This document shows, one piece after another, positions 26,588 through 36,721 of a DNA stretch of 64,000 nt. A program made the position numbers and the translations under genes. The notes below the pieces were generated by a model. It was not told the DNA's origin, did no database searches, and was given only the letters and a program-made list of their open reading frames with translations. The stretch is from Bradyrhizobium sp. CCBAU 51765 (GTDB lineage Bacteria; Pseudomonadota; Alphaproteobacteria; Rhizobiales; Xanthobacteraceae), in NCBI RefSeq assembly GCF_015291725.1, contig NZ_CP030038.1, positions 62,001 through 126,000 on the forward strand, given 5' to 3'. Position 1 is the stretch's first letter, and each line of letters begins with the position of its first letter.

Positions 26588-28107
26588 CGGATACAACCAC
26601 ATTCTCGGTCGCGCTCCACAACGAGACGGCCACCGCGCAATTGATGGCCGACCTCGCGCTGCTGGTAGGCCCCGGTGACGTCGTCACCCTCACCGGCGAT
26701 CTCGGTGCCGGCAAGACCGCGGCGGCGCGCAGCCTGATTCGCTACCTCGCCGGCGACGAGACGCTGGAGGTGCCGAGCCCGACCTTCACGCTGGTGCAGG
26801 GCTACGAGCTGCCGCCCTTTCCGGTGATGCATGCTGATCTCTACCGCGTCGAGGACGAGAGCGAGCTCGAGGAGATCGGCCTGTCGCCGCTCCCGGATGC
26901 CACCCTCGTTCTGATCGAATGGCCCGAGCGCGCACCGTCGGCGATGCCCGAGGACCGCATCGACATTGCGCTGACACACCGACCGGCGCTGGGATCGAGC
27001 GCACGCGCCGCCGACATCACCGGTCACGGCAGGGCCGCCGCCATCGTTGCGCGGCTGCAGGCGCTGCGCGAGTTCCTCGACGCATCCGGTTACATGGAGG
27101 CGACGCGCAAGCGCATGGCCGGCGATGCCTCGACGCGCTCCTATGCGCGGCTGCTGCGCGACGACAGCATCGTCATCCTCATGAACTTTCCGCAGCGGCC
27201 GGACGGCGCGGCTCTCTACAACGGAAAGTCCTACAGCGCCGCGGTGCATCTTGCGGAGAACGTCAAACCCTTCGTCGCGATCGCGGAAGGCCTGCGCGCG
27301 CAGGGAATCTCCGCGCCCGCGATTCATCATTCCAACCTCGATCATGGCTTCCTGATTACCGAGGACTTTGGCAGCGAAGGTGTGATCGAGGGCGATCCGC
27401 CACGCCCGATCGGCGAGCGCTACGAAGCCGCGACCGACCTGCTGGCGATGCTGCATGGCAAGGCGCTGCCGGAGACGCTGCCGCTGGACGGGAAGACCTA
27501 CGAGATCCCCCTCTTCGACGTTGAGGCGATGCTGATCGAAATCGGATTGATGCCGGAATGGTACCTGCCCGATCGCAACGCGCCGTTGAGCGACGAGAAG
27601 CGCGCGGAATTCTTCGCGATGTGGCGCGAGCTGCTCAGGACACCGCTGGCGGCGCCGAAGACATGGATCATTCGCGACTTTCACTCACCCAATTTGATCT
27701 GGCTCGCGGAGCGCACCGGCATCGAACGCGTCGGCGTGATCGATTTCCAGGATACGGTGCTCGGACCTCAATCCTATGACGTCGTCTCGCTGCTCCAGGA
27801 CGCCCGCATCGACGTGCCCGAGACCGTCGAGCTGACGCTGCTGTCGCGTTACATCAAGGCGCGCCGCGCGCAGGACACGAGCTTCGATGCGGCCGGCTTT
27901 GCCGAGCTCTACGCCATCATGTCGGCGCAGCGGAACACGCGCCTGCTCGGCACCTTCGCCCGCCTCAATCGCCGCGACGGCAAGCCGCACTACCTGCGTC
28001 ACCAGCCGCGGATCTGGACCTACCTCCAGCGCTCGCTGGCGCATCCCGCGCTGAGCTCCTTGCGCGAGTGGTATCTCGCCAACGTCCCGCCGCCCCAACA
28101 AGCCTGA
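26584..28107 (+). CDS. Fusion of TsaE (tRNA t6A ATPase subunit) and AmgK-like sugar kinase
   Basis: 507 residues, two activities in one chain. Residues 1-160 are TsaE, the ATPase that resets the TsaBD complex making N6-threonylcarbamoyladenosine on tRNA: Walker A GDLGAGKT (38-45), PSPTFTLVQGY, HADLYR and LIEWPER. Residues about 165-505 form an aminoglycoside-phosphotransferase fold as in AmgK, the anomeric kinase that converts N-acetylmuramate to its 1-phosphate in cell-wall recycling: GDASTRSYARL near the start, catalytic IIRDFHSPNL and metal-binding VIDFQDTVLGPQSYD. The partner enzyme MurU is encoded two genes downstream, supporting AmgK. Starts inside the divL stop codon. Confidence 0.9.
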   Translation: MTDTTTFSVALHNETATAQLMADLALLVGPGDVVTLTGDLGAGKTAAARSLIRYLAGDETLEVPSPTFTLVQGYELPPFPVMHADLYRVEDESELEEIGLSPLPDATLVLIEWPERAPSAMPEDRIDIALTHRPALGSSARAADITGHGRAAAIVARLQALREFLDASGYMEATRKRMAGDASTRSYARLLRDDSIVILMNFPQRPDGAALYNGKSYSAAVHLAENVKPFVAIAEGLRAQGISAPAIHHSNLDHGFLITEDFGSEGVIEGDPPRPIGERYEAATDLLAMLHGKALPETLPLDGKTYEIPLFDVEAMLIEIGLMPEWYLPDRNAPLSDEKRAEFFAMWRELLRTPLAAPKTWIIRDFHSPNLIWLAERTGIERVGVIDFQDTVLGPQSYDVVSLLQDARIDVPETVELTLLSRYIKARRAQDTSFDAAGFAELYAIMSAQRNTRLLGTFARLNRRDGKPHYLRHQPRIWTYLQRSLAHPALSSLREWYLANVPPPQQA

Positions 28108-28194
28108 TTCGGGCTCGATTTACCGGCCGTTAGCCAAGATGTCGCTATTCTAGCGGCGAGGCAGCCGGATGATTGCGGGGCTGGAGCGGGACAG

Positions 28195-28512
28195 ATGGCG
28201 GTACAGACGGACCATCGCGGCAATGGCCGGGTTGTTTTCGAACGCGGGATTCCGGCCCAGATCATGGGAATCGACGGTACCTGGCGGCGCGACTGCACCA
28301 TGGAGGACGTCTCCGAGAGCGGCGCCAAGCTGACCATCGACGGCTCGGTGGAAGGGCTCCATCTGAAGGAATTCTTTCTGCTGCTGTCGTCGACCGGGCT
28401 GGCGTACCGGCGCTGCGAGTTGGCCTGGGTCAATGGCGACCAGATCGGCGTGAATTTCCTCAAGATCGGTGACAGAAAGAAAAAGGCGCGTTCCGCGACC
28501 ATTGGGGCGTGA
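28195..28512 (+). CDS. PilZ-domain protein (probable c-di-GMP receptor)
   Basis: Single-domain protein of 105 residues. The N-terminal R-x-x-x-R motif is present (R8-G-N-G-R12) and the second ligand motif appears as EDVSESGAKL (D-x-S-x-x-G), at the normal distance, so binding of cyclic di-GMP is likely. Strand pattern continues to VNGDQIGVNFLKI. It sits between the amgK fusion (88 bp upstream) and murU (118 bp downstream), all on the same strand. No effector domain is attached, so it should act by protein contact. Confidence 0.82.
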   Translation: MAVQTDHRGNGRVVFERGIPAQIMGIDGTWRRDCTMEDVSESGAKLTIDGSVEGLHLKEFFLLLSSTGLAYRRCELAWVNGDQIGVNFLKIGDRKKKARSATIGA

Positions 28513-28630
28513 CGGCAACACCCGTCGTACAACCGTCACGGCGGGTGGTTAAGGCGGTCGAGATGCAATGCGGCTGATCGAGCCTCGTGGTAAGATTGCT
28601 GCGAACGCGAAAGGTCTGAGAAAGCGAAGG

Positions 28631-29353
28631 ATGCCCGTCAAACCGACCAAAGCCATGGTGCTCGCCGCAGGGTTTGGCCTGCGCATGCGCCCCCTGACGG
28701 ACACGATGCCGAAGCCGATGGTGCCGGTGGCCGGGCAGCCGCTGCTCGACCACGTGCTCGACAAGCTCGGCCAGGCCGGCGTGACCGAGGCGGTGGTCAA
28801 CGTGCATTACCTGCCGGACCAGATCATCAATCACGTCGCGTCGCGCCAGCACCCGCGCGTGACCATCTCCGACGAGCGCGACCAGGTGCTCGGCACCGGC
28901 GGCGGCGTGGTCAAGGCGCTGCCGCTGCTCGGCGACGCGCCGTTCTTCCACGTCAATTCCGACACGCTGTGGATCGATGGCGTGCGTTCGAACCTGACGC
29001 GGCTCGCTGAAAATTTCGACCCTGATCGAATGGATATCCTGCTGCTGATGGCGCCGACCGCAACCAGCATCGGCTATGGCGGCCGCGGCGATTACGGCAT
29101 GCTGCCCGACGGCGCCCTGCGCAAGCGCAAGGAAAAAGAGGTCGTTCCGTTCGTCTATGCCGGCGCGGCGATCCTGTCGCCGTCGATCTTCGAAGGCGCC
29201 CCCAAGGGTGAGTTCTCGCTGACCAGGATGTTCGATCGCGCCAACGAGCAGGAGCGGCTGTTCGGCCTGCGGCTTGACGGTGTCTGGATGCATGTCGGCA
29301 CGCCTGATGCCGTTCACGCCGCGGAAGAGGCGTTTCTGGAGAGCGTGGCGTAG
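28631..29353 (+). CDS. murU: N-acetylmuramate-1-phosphate uridylyltransferase MurU
   Basis: Nucleotidyltransferase of 240 residues. The NTP-binding signature MVLAAGFGLRMRPLTDTMPK is at residues 9-28, followed by PMVPVAGQPLLDHVLDKL. NSDTLWIDG carries the metal-binding Asp near residue 116. In the MurU pathway it converts MurNAc-1-phosphate made by AmgK to UDP-MurNAc, salvaging muramic acid without de novo synthesis. Co-location with the amgK domain is the main reason for choosing MurU over other sugar-1-phosphate nucleotidyltransferases. An in-frame start at 28568 exists; the ATG at 28631 fits family N-termini. Confidence 0.85.
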   Translation: MPVKPTKAMVLAAGFGLRMRPLTDTMPKPMVPVAGQPLLDHVLDKLGQAGVTEAVVNVHYLPDQIINHVASRQHPRVTISDERDQVLGTGGGVVKALPLLGDAPFFHVNSDTLWIDGVRSNLTRLAENFDPDRMDILLLMAPTATSIGYGGRGDYGMLPDGALRKRKEKEVVPFVYAGAAILSPSIFEGAPKGEFSLTRMFDRANEQERLFGLRLDGVWMHVGTPDAVHAAEEAFLESVA

Positions 29354-29408
29354 GGCTACAGCAAATGGTGCCGTAGGGCAAAGCGAAGCGTGCCCGCCCC
29401 GCGAGGTT

Positions 29409-29487
29409 GTCATTCCGGGGCGCGCGTACGCGCGAACCCGGAATCTCGAGATTCCGGGTTCGATGCTTCGCATCGCCCCGGAATGAC
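29409..29487. repeat. Dispersed palindromic repeat between murU and addB
   Basis: GTCATTCCGGGGCG (29409-29422) and CGCCCCGGAATGAC (29474-29487) are perfect inverted arms; internally CGCGCGTACGCGCG and GAATCTCGAGATTC form further hairpins. A TAGGGCAAAGCGAAGCGTGCC block just upstream (29374-29393) matches the repeat near fabI at 4558. Confidence 0.8.
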
Positions 29488-29575
29488 GGTGGGACAGCGG
29501 GGAAGACCCCGCACCAACGCATGACCATTTGACCCCATCTCCCTATATTGCCCTGATTCTCGAATCAGGCGGCTC

Positions 29576-32500
29576 ATGCGCGTTTTCAGCGTTCCCATCT
29601 CAGTTCCGTTCCTGCGCACGGTCGTCACGGCCCTGCTCGAGGGACGGCTGGTCGAGGGATTCGAGGCGCGCAAGGAGCCGGCGCGGCTGGCCGATGCAAC
29701 GCTGTATTTGCCGACACGGCGCGCCATGCGCGTCGTCCGCGAGATCTTCCTCGACGAGATGAAGGCGGACGCGGCGGTGCTGCCGCGCATCGTCGCGCTC
29801 GGCGATATCGACGAGGACGAGCTCGCTTTCGCCGGCGAGAGCGAGCAGTTTTCCGGTGCAGCGCCGCTCGACATTCCGCCGCGACTGGGCGAGCTCGAAC
29901 GGCGGCTGACACTGGCGCAGCTCGTCGCCGCCTGGGCCAAGGGCCCGGTGCTGTCGCCGCTGGTGGTCGGCGGGCCGGCCTCGACGCTGGCGCTTGCATC
30001 CGACCTCGCGCGCCTGATCGACGACATGGTCACGCGCGGCGTGGACTGGAGCGCGCTCGATGGACTGGTGCCCGACCAACTCGATCGGTACTGGCAGCAC
30101 TCGCTCGAATTCCTGCGTATCGCGCGCATCGCCTGGCCCAATCATCTCGCGGAGATCAACCGGATCGAGCCGGCCGCGCGGCGCGATCTCCTGATCGCGG
30201 CGGAAGCCAAACGGCTGACCGCGCATCCGAACGGGCCGGTGATCGCGGCGGGGTCGACCGGCTCGATGCCGGCCACCGCGAAGTTCTTGCACGCGGTCGC
30301 GTCGCTGCCGCATGGCGCGGTGGTGCTGCCGGGCCTCGACACCGATCTCGACGACGACGCCTGGCGCACCATCGGCGGCGTGCGCGATTCGCTCGGCAAG
30401 TTCGCGGAGCATCCAGCCTCGAACCATCCGCAATATGCCATGCACGCGCTGCTGCAGCGTTTCGGTATCAAGCGTGACGATGTCGAATTGCTTCAGGCCC
30501 CAGCGGAAGACGGCCGCGATCTGCTCGCGTCCGAATCGATGCGGCCGTCCGCCAGGACGGAAGTCTGGCATGACCGGCTGAAGCAGCCCGACGTCGCCGC
30601 GAGGATCGCCGGCGGCATGAAGAATCTCGCTGTCGTCGAAGCCCCCAACCCTGAAATGGAAGCCCTCGCGATCGCCATTGCGATGCGGGAGGCGCGACAT
30701 CTCGACAAATCGGCGGCGCTGGTGACGCCCGACCGCGCGCTGGCGCGGCGGGTGATGGCGGCGCTGACCCGATGGGACCTCGCCTTCGACGATTCCGGCG
30801 GCGATGTGCTGATGGAAACATCCGCCGGCACCTTCGCGCGTCTCGCGGCAGAGGCGGCGACAAAGGGGCTGGAGCCGGCAACATTGCTGGCGATGTTGAA
30901 GCATCCGCTATGCCGGCTCGGCCGCGCACCCGGCGCGTGGAAGAAGGCAATCGAAGGCCTCGAGCTCGCAGTCCTGCGCGGCACGCGCCCGCCGGCGGCC
31001 ACCGCAGGCCTGTTGCGCGAATTCAACCGTTTCCGCGAGGAACTCGCAAAGCTCTGGCGCCGCGAGGTCTCCGCGCTGCATCGCGCGGAGCCGCGCGCGC
31101 GGTTGAAACCGGAGGATCTCGATCGTATCCAGGCGCTGGTCGACGTCCTGCAAAGCGCATTGGCGCCGATCGAGAGCCTGCCGCCCTCAAAGCCATATGA
31201 CTTCGCCGAGCTCGCGCATCGGCACCGCGAGATCCTGATCGAGCTGTCGCGCGACGAGCAGGGCATCCCGCTCGCCTTCGAGGATCGCGATGGTCTCGCG
31301 CTGGCCAGCGCCTTTGACGATCTCCTGCGCAGCGGTACGGCCAGCGGGCTGATGGTGCCGCTGCCCGACTATCCAGACGTCTTCCAGACGGCGTTCGGCG
31401 ATCGCGCGGTGCGGCGGCGCGACAGACCCGGCGCCCGCCTGCAAATCTACGGCCCGCTGGAATCGCGGCTGATGCAGGCCGACCGTATCATCGTGGGCGG
31501 CCTGATCGAAGGTGTCTGGCCGCCGGCGCCGCGCATCGATCCCTGGCTCAGCCGGCCGATGCGGCACGAGCTTGGGCTCGACCTGCCGGAGCGCCGCATC
31601 GGCCTCTCCGCCCATGACTTCGCGCAGCTGCTCGGCGGCGACGAGGTGATCCTCACCCATTCCGCCAAAGCCGGCGGTGCACCGGCGGTCGCCTCGCGCT
31701 TCCTGCACCGTCTGGAGGCGGTCGCGGGCGATGATCTCTGGAGCGCGGCCGTCCGCGCCGGCGAGAAGTATGTGCGGTTTGCGGCCGCACTGGACCAGCC
31801 CGACGAGGTCAGACCGATCAAGCAGCCGGAGCCTCGGCCGCCGCGCGCAATGCGGCCGCTCAAGATGTCCGTCACCGAAATCGAAGACTGGCTACGCGAT
31901 CCCTACACGATCTACGCCAAACGCATCCTGCGGCTCGATGCGCTCGATCCCGTCGACATGCCGCTCTCGGCTGCCGACCGCGGCTCCGCTATTCACGATG
32001 CGCTCGGCGAGTTCACCGAGGCCTATGCCGCGCATCTGCCCGCCGATCCCGCGCGCGTGCTGCGCGCGATCGGCGAGAAACATTTTGCGCCGCTGATGGA
32101 GCGCCCCGAGGCGCGGGCGCTGTGGTGGCCACGCTTCCAGCGCATCGCGCGCTGGTTCGGCGAATGGGAGACGGCGCGGCGCGACGCGATCGAGGCCATC
32201 ACGGCCGAGACCCGGGGCGAGATCTCGATCCCACTCGACAATGCGCGCATTTTCCATCTTTCCGCGCGCGCCGACCGCATCGAGCGCCGCCAGGGCGGCA
32301 GCTACGCCATTCTCGACTACAAGACCGGGCAACCACCGACCGGCAAGCAGGTCCGCATGGGCCTGTCGCCGCAGCTCACGCTGGAAGCCGCGATTCTGCG
32401 CGAGGGCGGCTTCCCTGATATCGACGCCGGCTCCTCGGTAAGCCAGCTCGTCTATGTCCGCCTCAGCGGCAACAATCCGCCGGGCGAGGAGCGCATCCTC

Positions 32501-32722
32501 GAGCTCAAGTTCAAGCAAGGCGACGAGCCGCAGCCGCCGGACACCGCGGCAGCCGAGGCGCGGACCAAGCTGGAAGCGCTGATCCGTGCCTTCGAGGACG
32601 AGAGCCAGGCCTACACCTCGCTGAACCTGCCGATGTGGGCGAACCGCTACGGCACCTATGACGACCTCGCCCGGATCAAGGAATGGTCCGCCGCCGGAGG
32701 ATTGGGGATCGAGGAATGGTGA
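29576..32722 (+). CDS. addB: Double-strand break repair nuclease/helicase-like subunit AddB
   Basis: 1048-residue subunit of the AddAB helicase-nuclease, the alphaproteobacterial counterpart of RecBCD, which resects DNA ends for RecA. The N-terminal part is an inactivated helicase-like region with LPTRRAMRVV; the C-terminal RecB-type nuclease domain has GSAIHDALGEF (about residue 805), the metal-binding YAILDYKTGQPP (about 910) and SQLVYVRLSG. It has no cysteine cluster of the Bacillus type that I can see. addA starts inside its final codons (ATGGTGA overlap), so production of the two subunits is coupled. Confidence 0.94.
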   Translation: MRVFSVPISVPFLRTVVTALLEGRLVEGFEARKEPARLADATLYLPTRRAMRVVREIFLDEMKADAAVLPRIVALGDIDEDELAFAGESEQFSGAAPLDIPPRLGELERRLTLAQLVAAWAKGPVLSPLVVGGPASTLALASDLARLIDDMVTRGVDWSALDGLVPDQLDRYWQHSLEFLRIARIAWPNHLAEINRIEPAARRDLLIAAEAKRLTAHPNGPVIAAGSTGSMPATAKFLHAVASLPHGAVVLPGLDTDLDDDAWRTIGGVRDSLGKFAEHPASNHPQYAMHALLQRFGIKRDDVELLQAPAEDGRDLLASESMRPSARTEVWHDRLKQPDVAARIAGGMKNLAVVEAPNPEMEALAIAIAMREARHLDKSAALVTPDRALARRVMAALTRWDLAFDDSGGDVLMETSAGTFARLAAEAATKGLEPATLLAMLKHPLCRLGRAPGAWKKAIEGLELAVLRGTRPPAATAGLLREFNRFREELAKLWRREVSALHRAEPRARLKPEDLDRIQALVDVLQSALAPIESLPPSKPYDFAELAHRHREILIELSRDEQGIPLAFEDRDGLALASAFDDLLRSGTASGLMVPLPDYPDVFQTAFGDRAVRRRDRPGARLQIYGPLESRLMQADRIIVGGLIEGVWPPAPRIDPWLSRPMRHELGLDLPERRIGLSAHDFAQLLGGDEVILTHSAKAGGAPAVASRFLHRLEAVAGDDLWSAAVRAGEKYVRFAAALDQPDEVRPIKQPEPRPPRAMRPLKMSVTEIEDWLRDPYTIYAKRILRLDALDPVDMPLSAADRGSAIHDALGEFTEAYAAHLPADPARVLRAIGEKHFAPLMERPEARALWWPRFQRIARWFGEWETARRDAIEAITAETRGEISIPLDNARIFHLSARADRIERRQGGSYAILDYKTGQPPTGKQVRMGLSPQLTLEAAILREGGFPDIDAGSSVSQLVYVRLSGNNPPGEERILELKFKQGDEPQPPDTAAAEARTKLEALIRAFEDESQAYTSLNLPMWANRYGTYDDLARIKEWSAAGGLGIEEW

Positions 32723-35700
32723 AGGCGCCGCGGCCCATCCCCGACGAGGTGCGCGCGCGGCAGGCGCGTGCATCCGATCCGACTGCATCGGCCTTCGTCT
32801 CGGCCAATGCCGGCTCGGGCAAGACCCATGTGCTGGTGCAGCGCGTGATCCGCCTGTTGCTGTCGGGCGTGCCGCCGGAAAAGATCCTCTGCATCACCTT
32901 CACCAAGGCCGCCGCCGCCAACATGGCCGAGCGCGTGTTCACCACGCTCGGCCATTGGGTGACGCTGGATGATGCCTCCCTCGATGCCGCGATCCGCGCC
33001 GTCGGCATCCCGCATCCGAGCGCAAAGCTGCGGCGCGAGGCACGGAAGCTGTTCGCCTGCGCGCTGGAGACCCCGGGCGGGCTGAAGGTGCAGACCATCC
33101 ACGCACTCTGCACGCGCCTGCTCCAGCAGTTTCCGTTCGAGGCCAACGTTCCCGCGCGCTTTGCCGTGATCGACGAGCGCGACCAGACCGACATGATGGA
33201 GCGCGCCAATCTGAAGGTGCTGCTGGAGGCCGCGCGCGACCCGGAGAGCGTCACCGGGCGCGCACTGCTGACCGCGATGGCGAGCGCCGCCGACGTCACC
33301 TTCAAGGAGGTCGTGCGCGAGGCTTGTCTGAGCCGTGATCACTTCATGGCCTGGACCGACGAGGCCGGCAACGCCGGGGCGGCAGTCGAACAGATGGCGG
33401 CCGTGCTGGGCGTCGATGCGGGCGACCGGATCGAGGACGTCGAGACCGAGATTCTCGACGGCCCGTATCTGCCGCGATCGCGCTGGGACGACATCGCCTT
33501 CGCGCTGGAAGACGGCAGCAAGTCCGATAACGACCAGGCGGGCCGGCTGCGCGCGGCAAAAGTGTTCTCCGGCAGCGACCAGGTCGATGCCTATCTCTGC
33601 GTCTTCCTCACCGACGACAAGCTGCCGCGCAAGGCGGTTCTGACCAAGAAGTTTTGCGACCACAACCCGTCCGTCGCGCGCCTGTTCGAAGCCGAGGTGC
33701 AGCGCCTCGGCGGATTGATCGAGAAGCGCCGCGCAGTGACCATGCGCGACCGCACCGCGGCCCTGCTGCATATCGCGACCGCTGCCGCCGCGAACTACCG
33801 CCGCGAGAAGCAGGAGCGCGGGCTGCTCGACTATGACGACCTCATCGACAAGACGCTGGCGATGTTGAACCGCGTCTCCTCGGGCTGGGTGCATTACAAG
33901 CTCGACCGTGGCGTCGACCACGTGCTGATCGACGAGGCGCAGGACACGAGTCCCCGGCAGTGGGACATCGTCGCGCACATCATCTCCGAATTCACTGCCG
34001 GCGAAGGCGCGCGCGAGGGGTTGAACCGCACCATCTTCGCGGTCGGAGACGAGAAGCAGTCGATCTTCTCGTTCCAGGGCGCGGCGCCCCATGAGTTCGA
34101 TGCGCGCCGGCGCGAGCTGCATCGCAAGTTCACGGCAGCCGGGCTGAAATTCGATCCGGTGGCCTTCACCTATTCGTTCCGCTCGGGCGCGACGATCCTG
34201 CACTCGGTCGACCACGTCTTCCGTGATCCCCAGATCTACAAGAGCATCCATTCGGTCGAGATCGGCCATCCCCTGCACAATGCGCTCGCCGATGCCGGGC
34301 CGAGCGTGATCGAGCTATGGGATCTGGCCGAGGCGGACGACAGGCAGGACATCGAGGGCTGGCGCGCGCCGTTCGACGGCGTCGCCGTCACCAGTCCCGA
34401 GGTGAAGCTTGCCCGCCGCATCCAGGCCGAGATCAAGCGGCTGGTCGAAAGCGGCACGCTGACGGGGCACGAGGGCGAGCGCCGCCCGCTGCGCTATGGC
34501 GACATGCTGATCCTGGTGCGGCGGCGCGGCAACGCCTTCGACGCCGTGATCCAGGCATTGAAGCACGCCAATATCCCGGTCGCCGGCGCCGACCGCCTCA
34601 AGCTCACCGAGCACATCGCCATCATCGATTTGATGAACCTCGCCGACGCGCTGCTGCTGCCGCAGGACGATCTCGCGCTCGCGGTGGCGCTGAAGAGCCC
34701 GCTGTTCGGGCTCGATGACGACGACCTGTTTCAGCTGGCCCATGATCGCAAGGGATCGCTGCGCCGCGCGCTCGGCGAGCATGCGGCTGAGAGCGAAAAG
34801 TTCGCCACAGCGTTGCGGCGCCTGGAAGCCTGCGAGATTCGTGCGCGCGAGGAGACGCCGTTCGCGTTCTATGCCTGGCTGCTCGGCGGCGATGGCGGAC
34901 GCGCGCGCATCCTGCGCCGTCTCGGCCACGAGGCCAACGACGCGCTCGACGAATTCCTGGAACTGGCGCTGAACTACGAGCGCAAGGCGCCGGCCTCGCT
35001 TCAGGGCTTCATGGCCTGGCTGCGTTCGGCCGACACCGAGGTGAAGCGCGACATGGAGATCTCGCGCGACGAGGTGCGGGTGATGACCGTGCACGGCGCC
35101 AAGGGGCTCGAGGCCTCGGTCGTGTTCATGGTCGACACGACATCGTCACCCGCGGACTCGCAGCGGGTTCGGCTGATTCACGTGCCGCGCGGCAATGGCG
35201 GCGAGGTGGTGGTCTGGGCCGGCCGCAAGGCGGATGATCCGAGGCCGGTTGCCGAGGCGCGCAAGGCGATGCTCGAGGAGACCGAGGACGAGTATCGCCG
35301 CCTGCTCTATGTCGCGATGACGCGCGCGGCCGACCGGCTGATCGTCGGCGGCTGCATGCCCGGCAACATGAGGACGGTCCGCAAGCTGAGCTGGTACGAC
35401 CTTGTCGACACCGGTCTCGCCGGCTCGGGCCTGGACAAGCAGATCATCGAGACGCCGCTCGGCAAGGTGACCCGATTCGCCCGGCCGGAGGATGTCGCGG
35501 CGCTTGGCACGCCGGCGGCGCCCCGGGACCAATCGGTCGTGCTGCCGGACTGGCTGCGAACGCCGGCACCGTGCGAGCCCATCGACGACGACCCGGTGCG
35601 CCCCTCGGGCCAGTCTGCCGAGGAGGGCCGCAGCGTGCGGACCGGCGAATCGATCCAGTCGCGCGCTCTGGCGCTGCAACGCGGCACGCTGGTGCACCGT

Positions 35701-36225
35701 CTGCTGCAATCCCTGCCCGACATCGCCATGGAGCGCCGGCGCGAGGCGGCGCTCGGCTTCATGGTGCGCAATGCCTCGGACTGGCCGGAGGCCGACCGCA
35801 TTGCGCTGGTCGACAAGGTGCTCGCCTTGATCACTGAACCGCGTTTCGCCCCGGTCTTTGCCGCCGGCAGCCGGGCGGAGGTTGCCATCGCCGGCCGGCT
35901 GGAGCGGCCGGGCCGCACCCCGGCGCTGGTGTCGGGGCAGATCGACCGGCTGGTCGTTCGCCCCGACGAGGTCCTGATCGTCGATTTCAAGACCAACCAG
36001 GCGGCCCCCGAAAGCGCCGCAGAGGCGCCGGCAGCCTATGTCCGCCAGCTTGCGCTGTACCGGGCGGTGCTGTCGCGGCTTTATCCCCGAAAGCCTGTCA
36101 GGGCCGTCCTGCTCTGGACGGAGGCCCTTGAATATATGGAGATTTCGGCCCCCGCGCTGGACGCGGCGCTGGCATCCCTTCATCTCGGTGTGAGCGTCCT
36201 TGACCCGGCAAGGAGCCGTTCATAG
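32716..36225 (+). CDS. addA: Double-strand break repair helicase-nuclease AddA
   Basis: 1169-residue UvrD-type 3'-5' helicase with a C-terminal nuclease. Walker A is [12 protein letters not shown] (about 29-40), motif Ia follows as [15 protein letters not shown], Walker B/motif II reads [14 protein letters not shown], and later motifs include [16 protein letters not shown] and [15 protein letters not shown]. The RecB-family nuclease at the C-terminus shows GTLVHRLLQ and [13 protein letters not shown]. The start at 32716 (ATG overlapping the addB TGA) is preferred to the in-frame GTG-type start at 32683. trxA follows 71 bp downstream but has its own spacing and probably its own promoter. Confidence 0.95.
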   Translation: MVKAPRPIPDEVRARQARASDPTASAFVSANAGSGKTHVLVQRVIRLLLSGVPPEKILCITFTKAAAANMAERVFTTLGHWVTLDDASLDAAIRAVGIPHPSAKLRREARKLFACALETPGGLKVQTIHALCTRLLQQFPFEANVPARFAVIDERDQTDMMERANLKVLLEAARDPESVTGRALLTAMASAADVTFKEVVREACLSRDHFMAWTDEAGNAGAAVEQMAAVLGVDAGDRIEDVETEILDGPYLPRSRWDDIAFALEDGSKSDNDQAGRLRAAKVFSGSDQVDAYLCVFLTDDKLPRKAVLTKKFCDHNPSVARLFEAEVQRLGGLIEKRRAVTMRDRTAALLHIATAAAANYRREKQERGLLDYDDLIDKTLAMLNRVSSGWVHYKLDRGVDHVLIDEAQDTSPRQWDIVAHIISEFTAGEGAREGLNRTIFAVGDEKQSIFSFQGAAPHEFDARRRELHRKFTAAGLKFDPVAFTYSFRSGATILHSVDHVFRDPQIYKSIHSVEIGHPLHNALADAGPSVIELWDLAEADDRQDIEGWRAPFDGVAVTSPEVKLARRIQAEIKRLVESGTLTGHEGERRPLRYGDMLILVRRRGNAFDAVIQALKHANIPVAGADRLKLTEHIAIIDLMNLADALLLPQDDLALAVALKSPLFGLDDDDLFQLAHDRKGSLRRALGEHAAESEKFATALRRLEACEIRAREETPFAFYAWLLGGDGGRARILRRLGHEANDALDEFLELALNYERKAPASLQGFMAWLRSADTEVKRDMEISRDEVRVMTVHGAKGLEASVVFMVDTTSSPADSQRVRLIHVPRGNGGEVVVWAGRKADDPRPVAEARKAMLEETEDEYRRLLYVAMTRAADRLIVGGCMPGNMRTVRKLSWYDLVDTGLAGSGLDKQIIETPLGKVTRFARPEDVAALGTPAAPRDQSVVLPDWLRTPAPCEPIDDDPVRPSGQSAEEGRSVRTGESIQSRALALQRGTLVHRLLQSLPDIAMERRREAALGFMVRNASDWPEADRIALVDKVLALITEPRFAPVFAAGSRAEVAIAGRLERPGRTPALVSGQIDRLVVRPDEVLIVDFKTNQAAPESAAEAPAAYVRQLALYRAVLSRLYPRKPVRAVLLWTEALEYMEISAPALDAALASLHLGVSVLDPARSRS

Positions 36226-36296
36226 GTTGGCCACATGATCCCGGGCGCGATTCCAGGTCGCGCCCGATTCTCTTTCAACCGAGTGAGGTACTCCCA

Positions 36297-36617
36297 ATGG
36301 CCGTTAGCAAGGTTTCCGACGCCGATTTCGAAGCCGAAGTGCTCAAGGCGAACGGCCCCGTGGTCGTCGATTTCTGGGCCGAATGGTGCGGCCCCTGCCG
36401 CATGATCGCCCCCGCCCTCGACGAGATCGCCGGCGCGATGGGCGACAAGGTCAAGATCGTGAAGCTCAACGTCGACGAGAGCCCGAAGACCGCCTCCAAG
36501 TACGGCGTGATGTCGATCCCAACCCTGATGATCTTCAAGGGTGGCGAGATGGCCTCGCGCCAGGTCGGCGCAGCGCCCAAGGCGAAGCTGCAGCAGTGGA
36601 TCACCTCCGCGGTCTGA
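36297..36617 (+). CDS. trxA: Thioredoxin TrxA
   Basis: Cytoplasmic disulfide reductant of 106 residues. The active site is [14 protein letters not shown] (Trp-Cys-Gly-Pro-Cys, about residues 28-32) and the cis-Pro loop is [11 protein letters not shown] (about 75). Length, strand order and the conserved Asp in VVVDFWAEW are those of E. coli TrxA. It follows addA and is closed by an intrinsic terminator at 36647-36669. Confidence 0.97.
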   Translation: MAVSKVSDADFEAEVLKANGPVVVDFWAEWCGPCRMIAPALDEIAGAMGDKVKIVKLNVDESPKTASKYGVMSIPTLMIFKGGEMASRQVGAAPKAKLQQWITSAV

Positions 36618-36646
36618 TCCCGCCTCGAAGATTATTTTCGGAAGCG

Positions 36647-36669
36647 GCCGGCGAAAGCCGGCCGTTTTG
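36647..36669 (+). terminator. Intrinsic terminator after trxA
   Basis: Perfect 7-bp stem GGCCGGC/GCCGGCC with a GAAA tetraloop, followed by GTTTT, 30 bp after the trxA stop codon. Confidence 0.75.
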
Positions 36670-36721
36670 CGTTGATGGGACGTGTCCAGCGTATGACTCC
36701 AGCGTGTGACGAGTCCCGCCC

